In this document: positions 1 through 10,823 of the stretch, in pieces
Position numbering within the stretch: the stretch's first letter is position 1
Layout of the letters: every line of letters begins with the position of its first letter
From: Thozetella sp. PMI_491
Lineage: Eukaryota; Ascomycota; Sordariomycetes; Chaetosphaeriales; Chaetosphaeriaceae
DNA: 64,000 nt
Reading direction: 5' to 3'
Assembly (NCBI GenBank): GCA_021432635.1
Contig: MU270043.1
Span: forward strand, 434,001-498,000
Translations under genes and position numbers: made by a program
The notes under the pieces: model-generated
Databases searched by the model: none
What the model was told of the DNA's origin: nothing
The model's input: only the letters and a program-made list of their open reading frames with translations

Positions 1-342
1 GCACCGTTCCCTGTTGCTGTCGTGTACGTATATGGTGTTACTATGCTTGTGCGAGAAGACGTCTGCCGAATCTAGAGATACTCGAAACTTTCCGGTCTCT
101 TCTGGCCCCGTCCTAGATACCACCGACTCGATGGACGCCGCAGCTTGCCGAAGAAGCTCAGGCCGGATAAAGGGATATACCAGATTTACATGGGGCGGCC
201 ACTTCTCGTACGCTTTGTCGTAAAGCTCCCTGAGGCGGTCGACGGTCGGCCATGCCTCCCGAGGAGGGATGATGCATAAAGCTGTGTCATAGGAATCTAA
301 GGCTATGGCAGAAGCCTGTGGGTTCTCTTCTGGGCCCGCCAT
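1..342 (-). CDS. 2H phosphoesterase-like (2'-5' RNA ligase superfamily) protein, partial, 3' end beyond window
   Basis: The frame opens with ATG at 342 (read leftwards) and stays open for 114 codons to the window edge, so no stop is seen. Residues 18-28 (YDTALCIIPPR) and 48-58 (WPPHVNLVYPF) match the N-terminal strand and first H-x-N/T/S motif of the 2'-5' RNA ligase/2H phosphoesterase fold, with His51 as the presumed first catalytic histidine. Residues 94-105 (VFSHKHSNTIYV) resemble the following strand. The second HxT motif would lie beyond the edge. From memory, fungal proteins starting this way are often longer, with a poly(A)-polymerase-like domain and an MJ1316 domain after the 2H domain; that part cannot be tested here. 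The gene runs in tandem with the class VII chitin synthase, whose 3' end lies about 1.3 kb upstream. I am confident that it is coding, less so of the exact family role. Confidence 0.75.
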   Translation of the reverse strand, partial: MAGPEENPQASAIALDSYDTALCIIPPREAWPTVDRLRELYDKAYEKWPPHVNLVYPFIRPELLRQAAASIESVVSRTGPEETGKFRVSLDSADVFSHKHSNTIYVHDSNRERC

Positions 343-1647
343 CGCGGACTGCTTTATTACCACGTTGCTCGCTTTTCGTGGGTGTGATGATGCGGCGATC
401 TAGGGGCTGCAATTGGATCCCGAATTAAAGGCGGGGGGAGGAGCTGGCGTGTAAATTGTAAACGAAAGCGGTAATAAGCATCTTGCAGCGAGATCAAGGT
501 GCAGCGCTTTATAGCGGACGTCTGAATGATATGCCTCACCACGGCACGATCCCCGCGTTTGGGCAACACCAGGATCGTATCAGCGAGCCCGCGGTGGGTA
601 TTGCTGCCGGGAGGGGAGTCATCTATGACTCGAAATGATGCTCGCAGCTGAGGCGAAGCATTGTGTGCTAGGGTTTGGTGGCACGAGCGCCAGCCAATAT
701 AATGAACTCGTACCGATGCCCTCTACTTGGCCCCCGCAACATCCATCTATCTGCCGACCGTCGCGACAAGGTCTTTGGGTAGACGGAAACGATATGCCCC
801 CAACTGGGTCGCCTGGTCTCTGGAAAACCCTCTCGCCGGTGACTCACCTAGCCAGGGCCAAAGGCTTTAAATTGAAGCAGCTGGAGCGGACGGGGCCCTG
901 GGTGGCTTATACCGGCGCTAGCTCCTCGCCTCAGCTGTGGAGAGCAGAGCAGGGTCCTGAGTACACGGAGGCCGTGGCGTGCGTCTGGGGAAACCACCCA
1001 CCGCAACCAATGGGTAGAAAAGTGTGGAACAAGCGTACCGGAACAGCTATGCAAAGGCAGCAGACACACGCAGAGAGAGAGAGAGAGAGAGAGAGAGGGG
1101 TCTAGTCACTAAGATGTTCAGATATTCAGATATTACCGGTGCTGTATTTGGAGCTATTACTCTAGTAGTAGAATCCTGCGAGTTTCTGCGATGTCCATGT
1201 CCGGCACCTCCTATGTTCAAGCCCCCAAAAGCAATACCCAAACAAATCCAAAGGGAAAAAACATTGAGTGTGATACACGATGAGTAGCACCTGAGGCGGT
1301 AACGGCGACCAAATCAAGCCCCCATCCCTCCCCCAGATACAATGCAAATGTAGAGTAGATCCAAATATGTTGACAGGGAAGGACTGGAAGGGGAGCCAAA
1401 TATCAAGATTCAAGAAACGCCCAGCCGAGCACACGCCTCTCTTTTGTTTTAAGATGACAAACCGAGGAAAATCTGCATCATCACACATGGCCAGCCTCCT
1501 GTCTGTCCTTCCTCCACGCTGTGGCTGTAATTAATATGGTACGGTATGAAGTGCCAAAGCAAACTCGTCAGGACGTATCAGGAAGCGAATTTATCCTTCC
1601 TCTTTCTCCTCGTTCAGATTCAAACGCCACGCTAGCATACGTGCGCT
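343..1647. other. Intergenic: promoter of the 2H gene and 3' flank of the class VII chitin synthase
   Basis: No supported gene. Open frames here, for example 635-1105 on plus, are low-complexity or antisense and match nothing recognisable. The stretch contains an (AG)n microsatellite at 1072-1097. The segment next to 1647 is presumably the chitin synthase 3' UTR. Confidence 0.6.
1072..1097. repeat. (AG)13 microsatellite
   Basis: Uninterrupted AG dinucleotide run followed by a short G run, in intergenic DNA downstream of the class VII chitin synthase gene. Confidence 0.95.
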
Positions 1648-4600
1648 CTACATGCTGGCGAGCTCGTTGTCAATCTGGCGGTCCATGAACGTCCGCCGCT
1701 CGCCAACCAGCTCGGTCTGCAGGCGCTGCTCCACCAGAGCGCGCACCTGCTTCTTGGTGACGGTGTCAAGGTCGACCTCGCGCAGCACCGACTGGATGGC
1801 CTCGATGACCATGGCGTCGTCGGGGCCCATGTTGCCTCGCTGGAAGTCGAACGACATGGTGCTCTGGTGCGCATCGCGGTCACCCAGCGGGGGCCGCCCG
1901 CCGCCGCTATATCCCATGGTCGAGGCACGCGGGACGCCCAGCGAGGGCGACGTGTTCTGTACGCCGCGGAGGTTGCTTATGCTGCTCAGGCGCGCGGCAC
2001 CAGGGTGATCCTGGTACGGGCTCTGCAGCCGCTGGATGTCGCCCATGGTGCCCATAGACGCCATGCTCTGGCGATGGGCGAGAGGGTTGTCCGAGTACGG
2101 GGTAGGGCCTGCGAAGGTCGAGGTGCGGGTGTGCATGCCCGGTCCTCCGAAGGGAGAGGGGCTCTGGGGAGGCATGTAGGCGGCGCCGCGGCCGAGACCC
2201 GTGAGGACCGAGGGCTGGCGGCCGGACGAGTAGACCGACTTCATGTCATCCATCTCGTAGTTCTCCTCGTAGGGGGCCCCCGTGTGCGGGTCAAAGGCGG
2301 CCTTCTCGTTGGCCATGCCACGGCGGCCTGGCAGGTTATTGAGCAGGGCGTAGTCGTCCCAGCGCTGGAGTGGAATGGCGCGCGGGTCGAAGCCCTCCTC
2401 GTCCACGGCCACGACCTGCTTCTTGCCCGTCTCACCGATGACGATGCGCGTGTTACCCCACGAGAAGTTGTCCTGGTTCCAGAAAGAGTATAGGGGCAGG
2501 ACGAACGAGTAAACCGGGAAGGCAAGAATGTAGATGATCATCCAGCCTACGTGCTGCCACTGCCGCTTGAGGATGAAGACCAGGGCCTGGAGACCGTAGA
2601 CACCAGCAATCATGGCGACCGAGATGATGGGGAACGGCCCGGTGTGGGTCGCGATGGTGTAGATCAGATAGCCTAGGTAAACACAGGTGGCGGGAAGGAT
2701 CAGGGTGCCGAGCAGATCGACGATGACGACGAAGCGCATCGAGAAGCAGCAGAAGCCACACATCTCCTTCAGGTACATCAGCTCGAGCAGATTGTGGATG
2801 GTCGAGTTGATCCAGCGACGACGTTGGGAGACCAGCACACCCCACTTATCGGGGGCCGCCGTCTGGCAGTAGGCATCCGGGATGAACTTGTACGACATGT
2901 AGGGGAAGTACTTGGTCATCAGCGTCGTCAGGAAACGATCCTCACCAAGAGAAAGCAGATTCTTTTTGTGCAGTGTGTCGACGTGGCAATCACTGTACTC
3001 GCGGATCACGTTGTCAGAGATGATCAGAGGGCGTCCGCGGTCGGCAGTCCTGAGGCGGTACATGGAGAAACTAAGACGAGGTTAGCATACGGCACAAGGT
3101 GTATCGAGGGGTGAATAGGGCCGAACAAACCATCCGGGAAGACAAGTAACGCTACCGAAGAGAGACTCAAAGGCTTTAGCCAGGTGGTGGGAGATGTAGT
3201 ACTCGTAAACTTGAATCATGGTCCACCACGAGCGTTCCTCGTTCTGCAAGCTGGTCTCGCCGCAAATGCCGGCGATCTTGGCGTCGTTGGCGCAGGCCGC
3301 GACCAGGCGGTTGAGAGAATCTTCCCGGACGCAGGTATCGGCATCCACCATCAGGAGATACTCGTAGAGCTCGGGGTCCACACCGATGATGTTGTTGATC
3401 TGGTGGAACATCTCCAGCTCCAGCGGGTTCATCGGGGCGCGGTGGTGTACGCGGTTTAGGAAGCTCATGAGCAGGATCTGGGAGTCACGCTTGCCACGGT
3501 TGCCGGGCTTAGCCTTGCTCTGCTCTGATTCCTTGCCGATCTTGACGATGACCAGGTACGGCACGACGTTGCCCTCGTACTCGTAGAGGCCGGAGTAGAC
3601 CTTGCCGTAGTTCAGCTGCAGGCTGCTCTCGCCAACCGACTTGAAAGGCAAGGCTGGCGGGTCAACCTTAGGATCAACGCCGAGAATATCGAGCACAATC
3701 TTGGGAGTAGGGCGGTCGTTTCCGGCACCGATACAGACACCGTCGCAGATGACACAGATGAGCTTGCGCTTGTTGTCGTACTGCAAGGCCGTGAGGGAAT
3801 CGAGAGCTTTCCGCAGAGAGTCCTCGCCTTCCGTGTACGCCGGAACCTGGCAGATGACGAACTTGTCCTGAGGAGACGGCCGACGCTTGGAGCCGAACTG
3901 AAGGGCCGAGAGGAACTTGACGAGAATGACAGCGCAGACCATGACCGTGAAAGTGAGGAGAATGTAGTTGTTGGCCTGGCATCTCGGAGTGCCACGGAAG
4001 TCGGGGATGCCAATGTACCAGTTGTTCTGGATGCAGGTCAGACTGTTTCGGACCAGGGCGTTCTTGGTGTCATTGCTGGCGGCGCTCTTGAGGACGCTGT
4101 GGATAGCATCTGTGAGGTCACCACCGGGATTGTTCTTGATGTTGCTGACAATGTCGTTGTCGATGAACGTGTACGCGGCAGCGTTCTTCATCAGATCGAG
4201 CGTGTAGAAGTAGTCCGAAAGGTCATAGATGTTGCCCTCATAGACGAACCAAGGACGGTTGTTGTTGACACCCTGCGTCTTGATGTCGTTCATGTCCCAC
4301 ACGAGATCACCCTTGTAGTAGTCCTTGATCTTGGGGAGGAAGACTGAATCGTACCACGAATCACTGTGCAGCGCGCTCGTGGGGTCGGGCTGCAGGGCGC
4401 CTGAAACGTGCTTCGCAATCTCGTAATAATCATAACCGGTGGTGTTCTGCAGAAGTACGAGCTGGTCATTGGTGATGCCCAGGCCCTTGCAGCTCGTGAT
4501 CAGAGGAGGAACGAAATACGGGTCGAGGTTTAGTCCGGCGAGAGGCCGCATGTTGTCCTGAGTGGTCTCGATGTTGGTGTCGCTGTGCTGCTGCCTCCAG

Positions 4601-7167
4601 AACGACGTGATGTCGTAGACCTTGCCGTGAATGCTGACCCAGAAGTCCGAGTCACCCGTGTGGCCAAGGACCTCCGTCTGCAACCAGGCTTTGTCCCACT
4701 TGGGGCAGATGAGTGGGCCGAGCCAGATGATCCAGAAGACCATAGCGCCATTCATGAGCAGGATGAAGAAGCAGAGAACAAGCTTCTCACGCCAGGCAAA
4801 CCGGACGTCGGGGCGCTTCATGCGGCCGATGTACTTCAGGAAAGGAGAGGGGATCCAGAAGGTGAGGCACCAGACAAGGAACACCCAGGCCTTCCGCTTG
4901 GCCGAGATGGGGCGCTCCTCGACCTTCTTACCGTCCAACAGCTCCGGGTCAACTCCGACAAAGTCGCCCTCGGCGTTGTAGTACACCTGGTCCTTGTTGT
5001 TATCGCCTTTGTGGCCGAGGCCGTAGTCGCCGTGGGGCACGTTCCGCATGCCCGTGAGGGCAGTGGGGGCGATGGATGGCGCACGCATGGTGGCCGGCGG
5101 CTGGAAGGTTGCCTGGCTCTGATTGCGCTGGTGCATGAGCTGGGTCTGGCTGCCGTTGGGCGTGGTGTCCATGAACTGCTGCGGCGGGAAGAAGCCGCTG
5201 CCGTTGTGTGAGTAGGACGAGTCCATCACCGCGGAGGCCATGCCGGGCGTCTGAAAAGGGTCGGCGCCCGTGGGCTTCAGATCCAGCATGCTCTCAGCCT
5301 CCCACCATGCGCTCTCCCTCATCCAAACACGCTCGTTGCCTACCACAACCTCGCCGTTGCTCCAACCTCGCTCCAGGAGCCAGCTCTCGATGCCGTCACG
5401 GCCGTCCTTGCACCCCAGAAGATGGTATCGCTGGACGAACTCGTCGACATCGAAGTCGGCAGTGAAATCTAAGTGCTTGTTCCTCCGGTTGGACCACTCA
5501 GGCAGCCGCCACGCACGCAGCTGGCGGGAGACGGTTCCCGCCGACCAGGCTGAGTTGACCGACGGCAGGGCCGCGAGGCTGGCTGGGGAGTCATCCGTGG
5601 GATGAATAGAGAGATGGTACCACGCACGGCTGCTGCTCAAGACCGATGGGAGGTCAATACGGTTGTGCTTGCCCAAGGTGATGCCCTCGGCTGGAACGGG
5701 GAACAGAAGCTTCTTGAGGAAGCCGTCCTCGTCAGCGACGAGGCCGATCTTCTCGAGAACCTCTTCACGCTTCTCGAGCACGTGTTGACGCTCTCTCCCC
5801 TGTGTGCCAATCATGATGCCAAGTTCGGGGCCGCATTCAGCCACAGCGGCCTGCATCTCGCGGACCACCGAGCTGCCGGCTGGGGCCACTTCGACGCCGT
5901 CTGCCCTCATCTCTGCATTGATGCCCTGGCTGTCGTCGAAGATGCCGCGCATGGCGATGGCCTTTCCGAGGCTCGGGTTGGGGATGTCCAGGACGGTGAT
6001 GCAGACCGTGTCGCCGTTGTCCTCGGCAGAAGTCGGAGTTCGGTCTCCCCGCCCATCGCTGGACTCATCGCCATCTCGGATGCGGCCTAGCTGGGCAGCA
6101 ATTGCGTCGTTGGCCTTGGAGATAACCCAGTCGACCAAGGCCTCGTAGACACCGGCAATGAAGATCTTGCGATCTTCGGTAGTCGATTGTCTCGCTAGCA
6201 CCTCGGGTTCCACGCCGAGAAGGCCGCTGACGTCTTCGCAGACCTCATCAAGCGCGTCTTCGTCGATCTGATAATCGACGGTGTTGCCGAGCTTCAAGAT
6301 GCCTGCGAGCGTCGAGATCAGGCTGCGATGAGCAGATCCTTTGATTCCGATCTCCTTGAGGGCGGCACGGAAATCATCGGCCGCAGCACCGTCGTCGGCA
6401 GTGGGCAGATACGAGGGTGGCTCGTACGTCCCAGACCGTGCGAGAAGGGAATAGCTGGAGGCAGCCTTGAGGCCGAGGAACTCTCGTTCCGCCGGGGTGG
6501 AGGCGGAGGTGAGGAGGTAGTAGAAGACGTCAAAGGCGCGGTACCCCGACTCGGCCGGTACCCTCAGCAGACCACTTTCTGTGTCAATCCCGCCTTGGGA
6601 GAGGGAGATGGAGGCAGCTGTCAAGTTGCCGGTGAGATTCAGAGTCAAGGCCACACCGAGAGCCGTCTGCCTCGGCATGGAGGGATTGTGGGGCGTCACG
6701 CAGCGGAGGAAGGGCTCGATGGCTTCGAGGGCCTTGAACAGGGTGGAAGGAGTCGAGAGCGGCAGGGTGGAAATAAAAGGGCGGAGGAGTGAGGGCGTAG
6801 AGGTATGGAGAGAGCTACACGCAGGTCAGCACCAGGCTCGACACTCTAGCCAAGACAGCCAGACTTACCCAAGAATGATGCAGCCATCCTCGGCACGGCG
6901 TCGAGCATGTTCCCACGCGCGGGCGGCCAAGGCAGCGTCAATGGTGCCTCCAACCTTTCCATCGGGACCGGGCTGGGTGGCAGTAAGCCAGGTGTTTACG
7001 ACCAGGCTAGTCCCGACGTCCAGGTTGTAGGGCTGCGAGGATAGGTAGATGTTGTGGATCGCGTTCAGCAGAGTCGTGGTGGAAACCTGAGCCGACTGCT
7101 GGCCGGATCCTCGAGGCCCTCCAAAGCCTTCCGAGGCCATGGAGTACATGGACATCCGGTTCGCCAT
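1648..7167 (-). CDS. chs-7: Class VII chitin synthase with myosin-motor-like N-terminus (CsmB/ChsVb type)
   Basis: Three exons, complement(join(1648..3070, 3131..6814, 6869..7167)), 1801 codons plus stop. Introns are 54 and 60 bp and all joins keep frame. The enzyme polymerises UDP-GlcNAc into chitin at the plasma membrane of hyphal tips. The N-terminal ~500 residues resemble a myosin head but no P-loop GxxGxGKT is seen, the usual mark separating class VII from class V. Next come membrane segments, a cytochrome-b5-like segment ([13 protein letters not shown]), and the family-2 glycosyltransferase core with the [10 protein letters not shown] and QRRRW (residues 1410-1414) motifs; Gln-Arg-Arg-Arg-Trp is the product-binding signature. 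After a second membrane cluster and a Ser/Pro-rich linker, the last ~60 residues form a DEK-C-like domain. ATG 7167 is the first in-frame ATG. The partner class V gene is divergent at 10824. Length fits the class. Confidence 0.96.
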
Positions 7168-8107
7168 CTTGCGTGACGTCGGGGGTCAGGATGCCCCTCG
7201 GGGACAGGTTCACGATGTCTTCACTCGGCTGTTCGGGGCTTGCAGGACCGGCACGACTGTTTTCTCTCGGGCCAACACGGCCGTTCCGGTGCACTCGGGA
7301 TTATTCAAGATACGGCGGCCGTCGTCGTCCTAAGATTATCGAAGATAGGAGGGCCAAAGGCTAAAGCGAAGGTTTGGGGAGGGGGGGAGAGGGCGTTGCT
7401 CTCCAATGCAGGAGCGGGTGGTCGCTTGGGTAACGACAGGAAGTCCTGTACAACGCCGCCGGACCGGCACCCGACGCGACTGGGGAGGTCCCAAGGTGTA
7501 GAATTAACGAAAGAAGAGCTGCCCAAAGCGAGTGAGGCAGCGTAAGAAAGGTTGGTGACGGCAACGAGCGCAATGGAGAAGAAGAAGCCAAAAAAGGTCG
7601 AGTATCGACGACGTCGCTCGGTATGGGCCAAGGGAAGTACCACGCTCCTGGGTCTCGCTCCTCAGAAAAAGATCACCACAAAGGGGACCCCCCTGGCCCA
7701 ACCTGCTGAGAAATTATACGGCGGGCGTCTGGAGCAGGTCGCGCAAGTACTTTGCCGTCCAAGGGTGGAGCCGCGCCGAGGGGCGCATGATCTTCCGCCG
7801 TATTGAAGGGCTTCCCGGTCTTTCACTCGTCCAAAAACTGGGCCGACCTAGCAAGGAAAATTCCCGGGGCAAGATCAGGCTACTACTGTTTACGGGTAGC
7901 GTGTTGGCGAAGAGACTTTGGTACCCCTTTTTAGTTCTACGAGAAATCCACCAAATCCACCACGCCTGAGTTTCGAGCGCTTAGGGGCAAAAGGAGGCAC
8001 ATCGTCGTTGCAGAGCCGCGGTCATTGCGCCCGTTGAACCCCCCGTGGCTTACTTAGTTGGATACAAAGCCAGCTAGAGGGAAGAAACGGAAGAGAGAAG
8101 AAGAAAA

Positions 8108-8132
8108 CAACAACAACAACAACAACAACAAG
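8108..8132. repeat. (CAA)n trinucleotide repeat
   Basis: About eight AAC/CAA units in the intergenic region between the chitin synthases. It is not inside a supported coding frame. Confidence 0.95.
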
Positions 8133-10566
8133 AGGTACCAGGGAGGTAGGCGCTGGGCAAGATTTGCTTTCCTCTCTGCATCCACCCACAGTCCCCCTCT
8201 CACGGGCATTGATTGTTTTCAGCCAACCTCGGGGTGGCCAAAAAGCCTGCTGAGAGCGCATTGCTGGCGCGATGCAGGTGTGCTAAATGGAGTTTCGGGC
8301 GATGGCGTGAGGTTGGATACGAGAAATCTCCAACTGGAAACGCCCCACCAATTGCGTAGAGGTTGTCAATCCCTCAATGCCAAACAAACTGCTGGTCGGC
8401 TTGGTCTGCTGGTCTGGCACCGCCGCGCCTAGTCGGGTCGGCTGGACTGGACTGGCCCAAAGGCACTGTAGAGCAATACGAGGCGTGAGTGCCGCCTGCA
8501 GCCATGGATTCGCTGCCGCATTCCATGCCCCCACCCATCATCCCCCCCTCCCCCCCAGCGGGTTTAGAAAGAAGGAAGAAAAGGTGTTCTAGTTGGTCCG
8601 GCGTGGCGGACAAGCAAACAGGAACAGCACCTGCTGGTGCTTCTCCATTCAGCTCCACAAGGCCGCCGCTTGAGGACGAGACAGCAGCAGTTTTCAGGCA
8701 GGCAGGCCCCTGCCTTGGCGAGCGGCGGAGCCTGCAATACGCATCGCTCCCCCCTCGTAGATCCTGGGGTGAAGAAAATCGGTGTTGAATTGCGAGGGAG
8801 GAGCAGTCTCTCTGCACGGATACGGTCGACATCCATAACTTGTCAGGCCGGAATCTTTTTTTAGTGACTGGCAACTACCGTGTCCCTTCCCACCAACCCG
8901 CCAAAGGAGCCTCTACCTAGAACTTGAGAGGCAGTTGGACTAATGGCGGGGGCCTAGCGGGCCATTCAACACCTGCCCCAGCCTGGAGGTAACAAAGGGG
9001 CAGTCTGGATTGGGCCGAGGGATTCTCAACCCACACGTTGCAGCCGCGCTCCTCCACGCCACGACCACGAGACGAGCCAGACATCGCTGTCTCTCTTCCG
9101 TCTTTTTACTGTTTGGCGGGAAAGGCGCCCGCTCCGAAAATGATCGGCCAATATCGCTGCAGCTTACAGGCTTGATCGCCCGTTTTGCACCTGCGGCTCT
9201 GCCTTGGAAGGGTACGTTCTAACAAGAAACCAAGGCCGAGCACATATGAAGTTAAAGGAGTCTTGACCTGTATGGTGGTGTATGGGCGCTGCAGTATGGA
9301 GGTGCAGTACACAAAAAACCTGCATGGCCCTGGGCCCCTGGTCCCTGGTCCGTGTGTCCCCCGGCTGGCTACTCGCCACCGCCCGCTCCGGGCTCGGCTG
9401 AATGAGATCGTATCCGATTTCGACGCACACACTTTGCGAGCCTTTAGAGGCGCCGGGGTTCCAGCTCGGTTCTTTCGCTGGAGCTTCTAGGAACTTGGCT
9501 CGGTGGCGTGTGCAAGCCAATCGATAACCAAGAACGCAACAGTGCCGACCGAGCCAGCCACCCCAGAGGGCCAACTACCGTCCGGGGTCCATCGAGCGAG
9601 TCCTCTATATATACCGAGCGGCGTCTTCATTGTCTGCTTCTCTGGTACAGAAATTGACCCAGGTCGGACCTTTTGCTTTGTGCAACGAGCGCGAGGAAGG
9701 GGCGCAGGCAGGGGCAAACCTTTTGCCCATACTACACAGCAGTAATTATGTGTGTAAGCTTGTTGGCACGACGCACGACTTGGCACGCGTCTGTTGGGCT
9801 TGTTAGAGGCATAGCAGTCGAGGCCGGGGTATGGGCGACGATACGCTGGATATGCAGGTAGGAAAGGGCTAGGCTGCTAACAGGCAGCCAGATGGGGGCA
9901 TTGCTCGCTGCACTGGCCAGCCGCCGCTTTGTGATCTCATTTCGTGCCAAAATTCTATTCGGTGCCCCTGAACGATGCTGTCATACGACAGGGGTTACTT
10001 GCAGGGCAAAGTCACTCTCCCGACACTAAACACGGAACAGTGTGGACTGGGTCTCGAACGCCTGTGATTCGAGAACCCTCAGGGGAAGACATTTGCAAGC
10101 GTTGCCTTTCGGTAGTTGGATGCGATTGCAGCCAAGGCATCTAGGCAGGACGTGCTTTTTTTTCGTCCCAACTCATCGCTCCATCTCGAGCCTCAATCAG
10201 TGGCACTATTTTTTTTTTTAAACCTTTACGCGTTGGGAAATCGATCGTGGAACAGCTCGAGCCTTTGGGCTTAGCTCGCCATCGGGTTCGCCTCCAGCCA
10301 GTCGTCTCGTCTTGGTTGGGCGGAGCCCCCAGGAAGTACTTCGTATGGTGAATTTGCGCAAATGGTGCACTCCGCCCTCCGTACAAAAATAAACTGGGAC
10401 GCCTGGTCCCTTTTCCAAGACACCAGTCCCCATCCTAGAACTGCTGAAGCCCGAAGCACCGTCGTCGTCGCAGCAGATATTCTTTCTACCTTCGTTGTCG
10501 AAGTCGAGAAGGAGGCTCTCTTCACGACTCTTTTTCTCTTCTTCCCGACTGACGCTCGTTTCCCCT

Positions 10567-10582
10567 CCCCCCCCCCCCCCCC
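10567..10582. repeat. 16-base C homopolymer in a CT-rich core promoter
   Basis: Run of 16 C inside a pyrimidine-rich tract about 240 bp upstream of the class V chitin synthase start codon. Runs of this kind are prone to assembly error. Confidence 0.9.
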
Positions 10583-10823
10583 TCTTTCGTTATCCATCGT
10601 TCGTTTTGTTTCCCTTACCAGCAGAGTTACCCGTCGTGTCCGGTGCTCTCTACACGCGTTCCCTGCCGGGTCGCCCTTAATTCAAGACGCAAGGCCCAAG
10701 ACGCTGTCTTGCAGCCAGTGGCCTACCCCTTGACCACCGACAGCTACTTCCTCGAACCCCATTGACCGAGTGCCGACGCCGAGATCTATCGCGAGAGAGC
10801 TGGCCTCGCTGCCAACCGCCAAC

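Larger units (their letters stand above)
7168..10823. promoter_or_regulatory. 3.66 kb shared divergent promoter of the two chitin synthase genes
   Basis: No supported coding sequence between the two start codons. On the class VII side the minus strand is pyrimidine-rich near 7365-7395. On the class V side a CT-rich block with a 16-C run lies at about 10430-10640, typical of filamentous-fungal core promoters. A (CAA)n tract lies at 8108-8132. The class V leader between about 10430 and 10823 contains no ATG. One short upstream frame (ATG at 10345) is probably upstream of the transcription start. The spacing allows common control of both enzymes, but individual factor sites were not identified. 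Confidence 0.7.

Noticed and set aside
635-1105. 156-codon plus-strand frame near the left end
   Set aside because: It ends in the AG microsatellite, has no domain and lies in the 3' flank of the class VII chitin synthase.
10345-10392. Upstream ORF before the class V chitin synthase
   Set aside because: It lies before the pyrimidine-rich tract where transcription probably starts, so it is unlikely to be in the mRNA.
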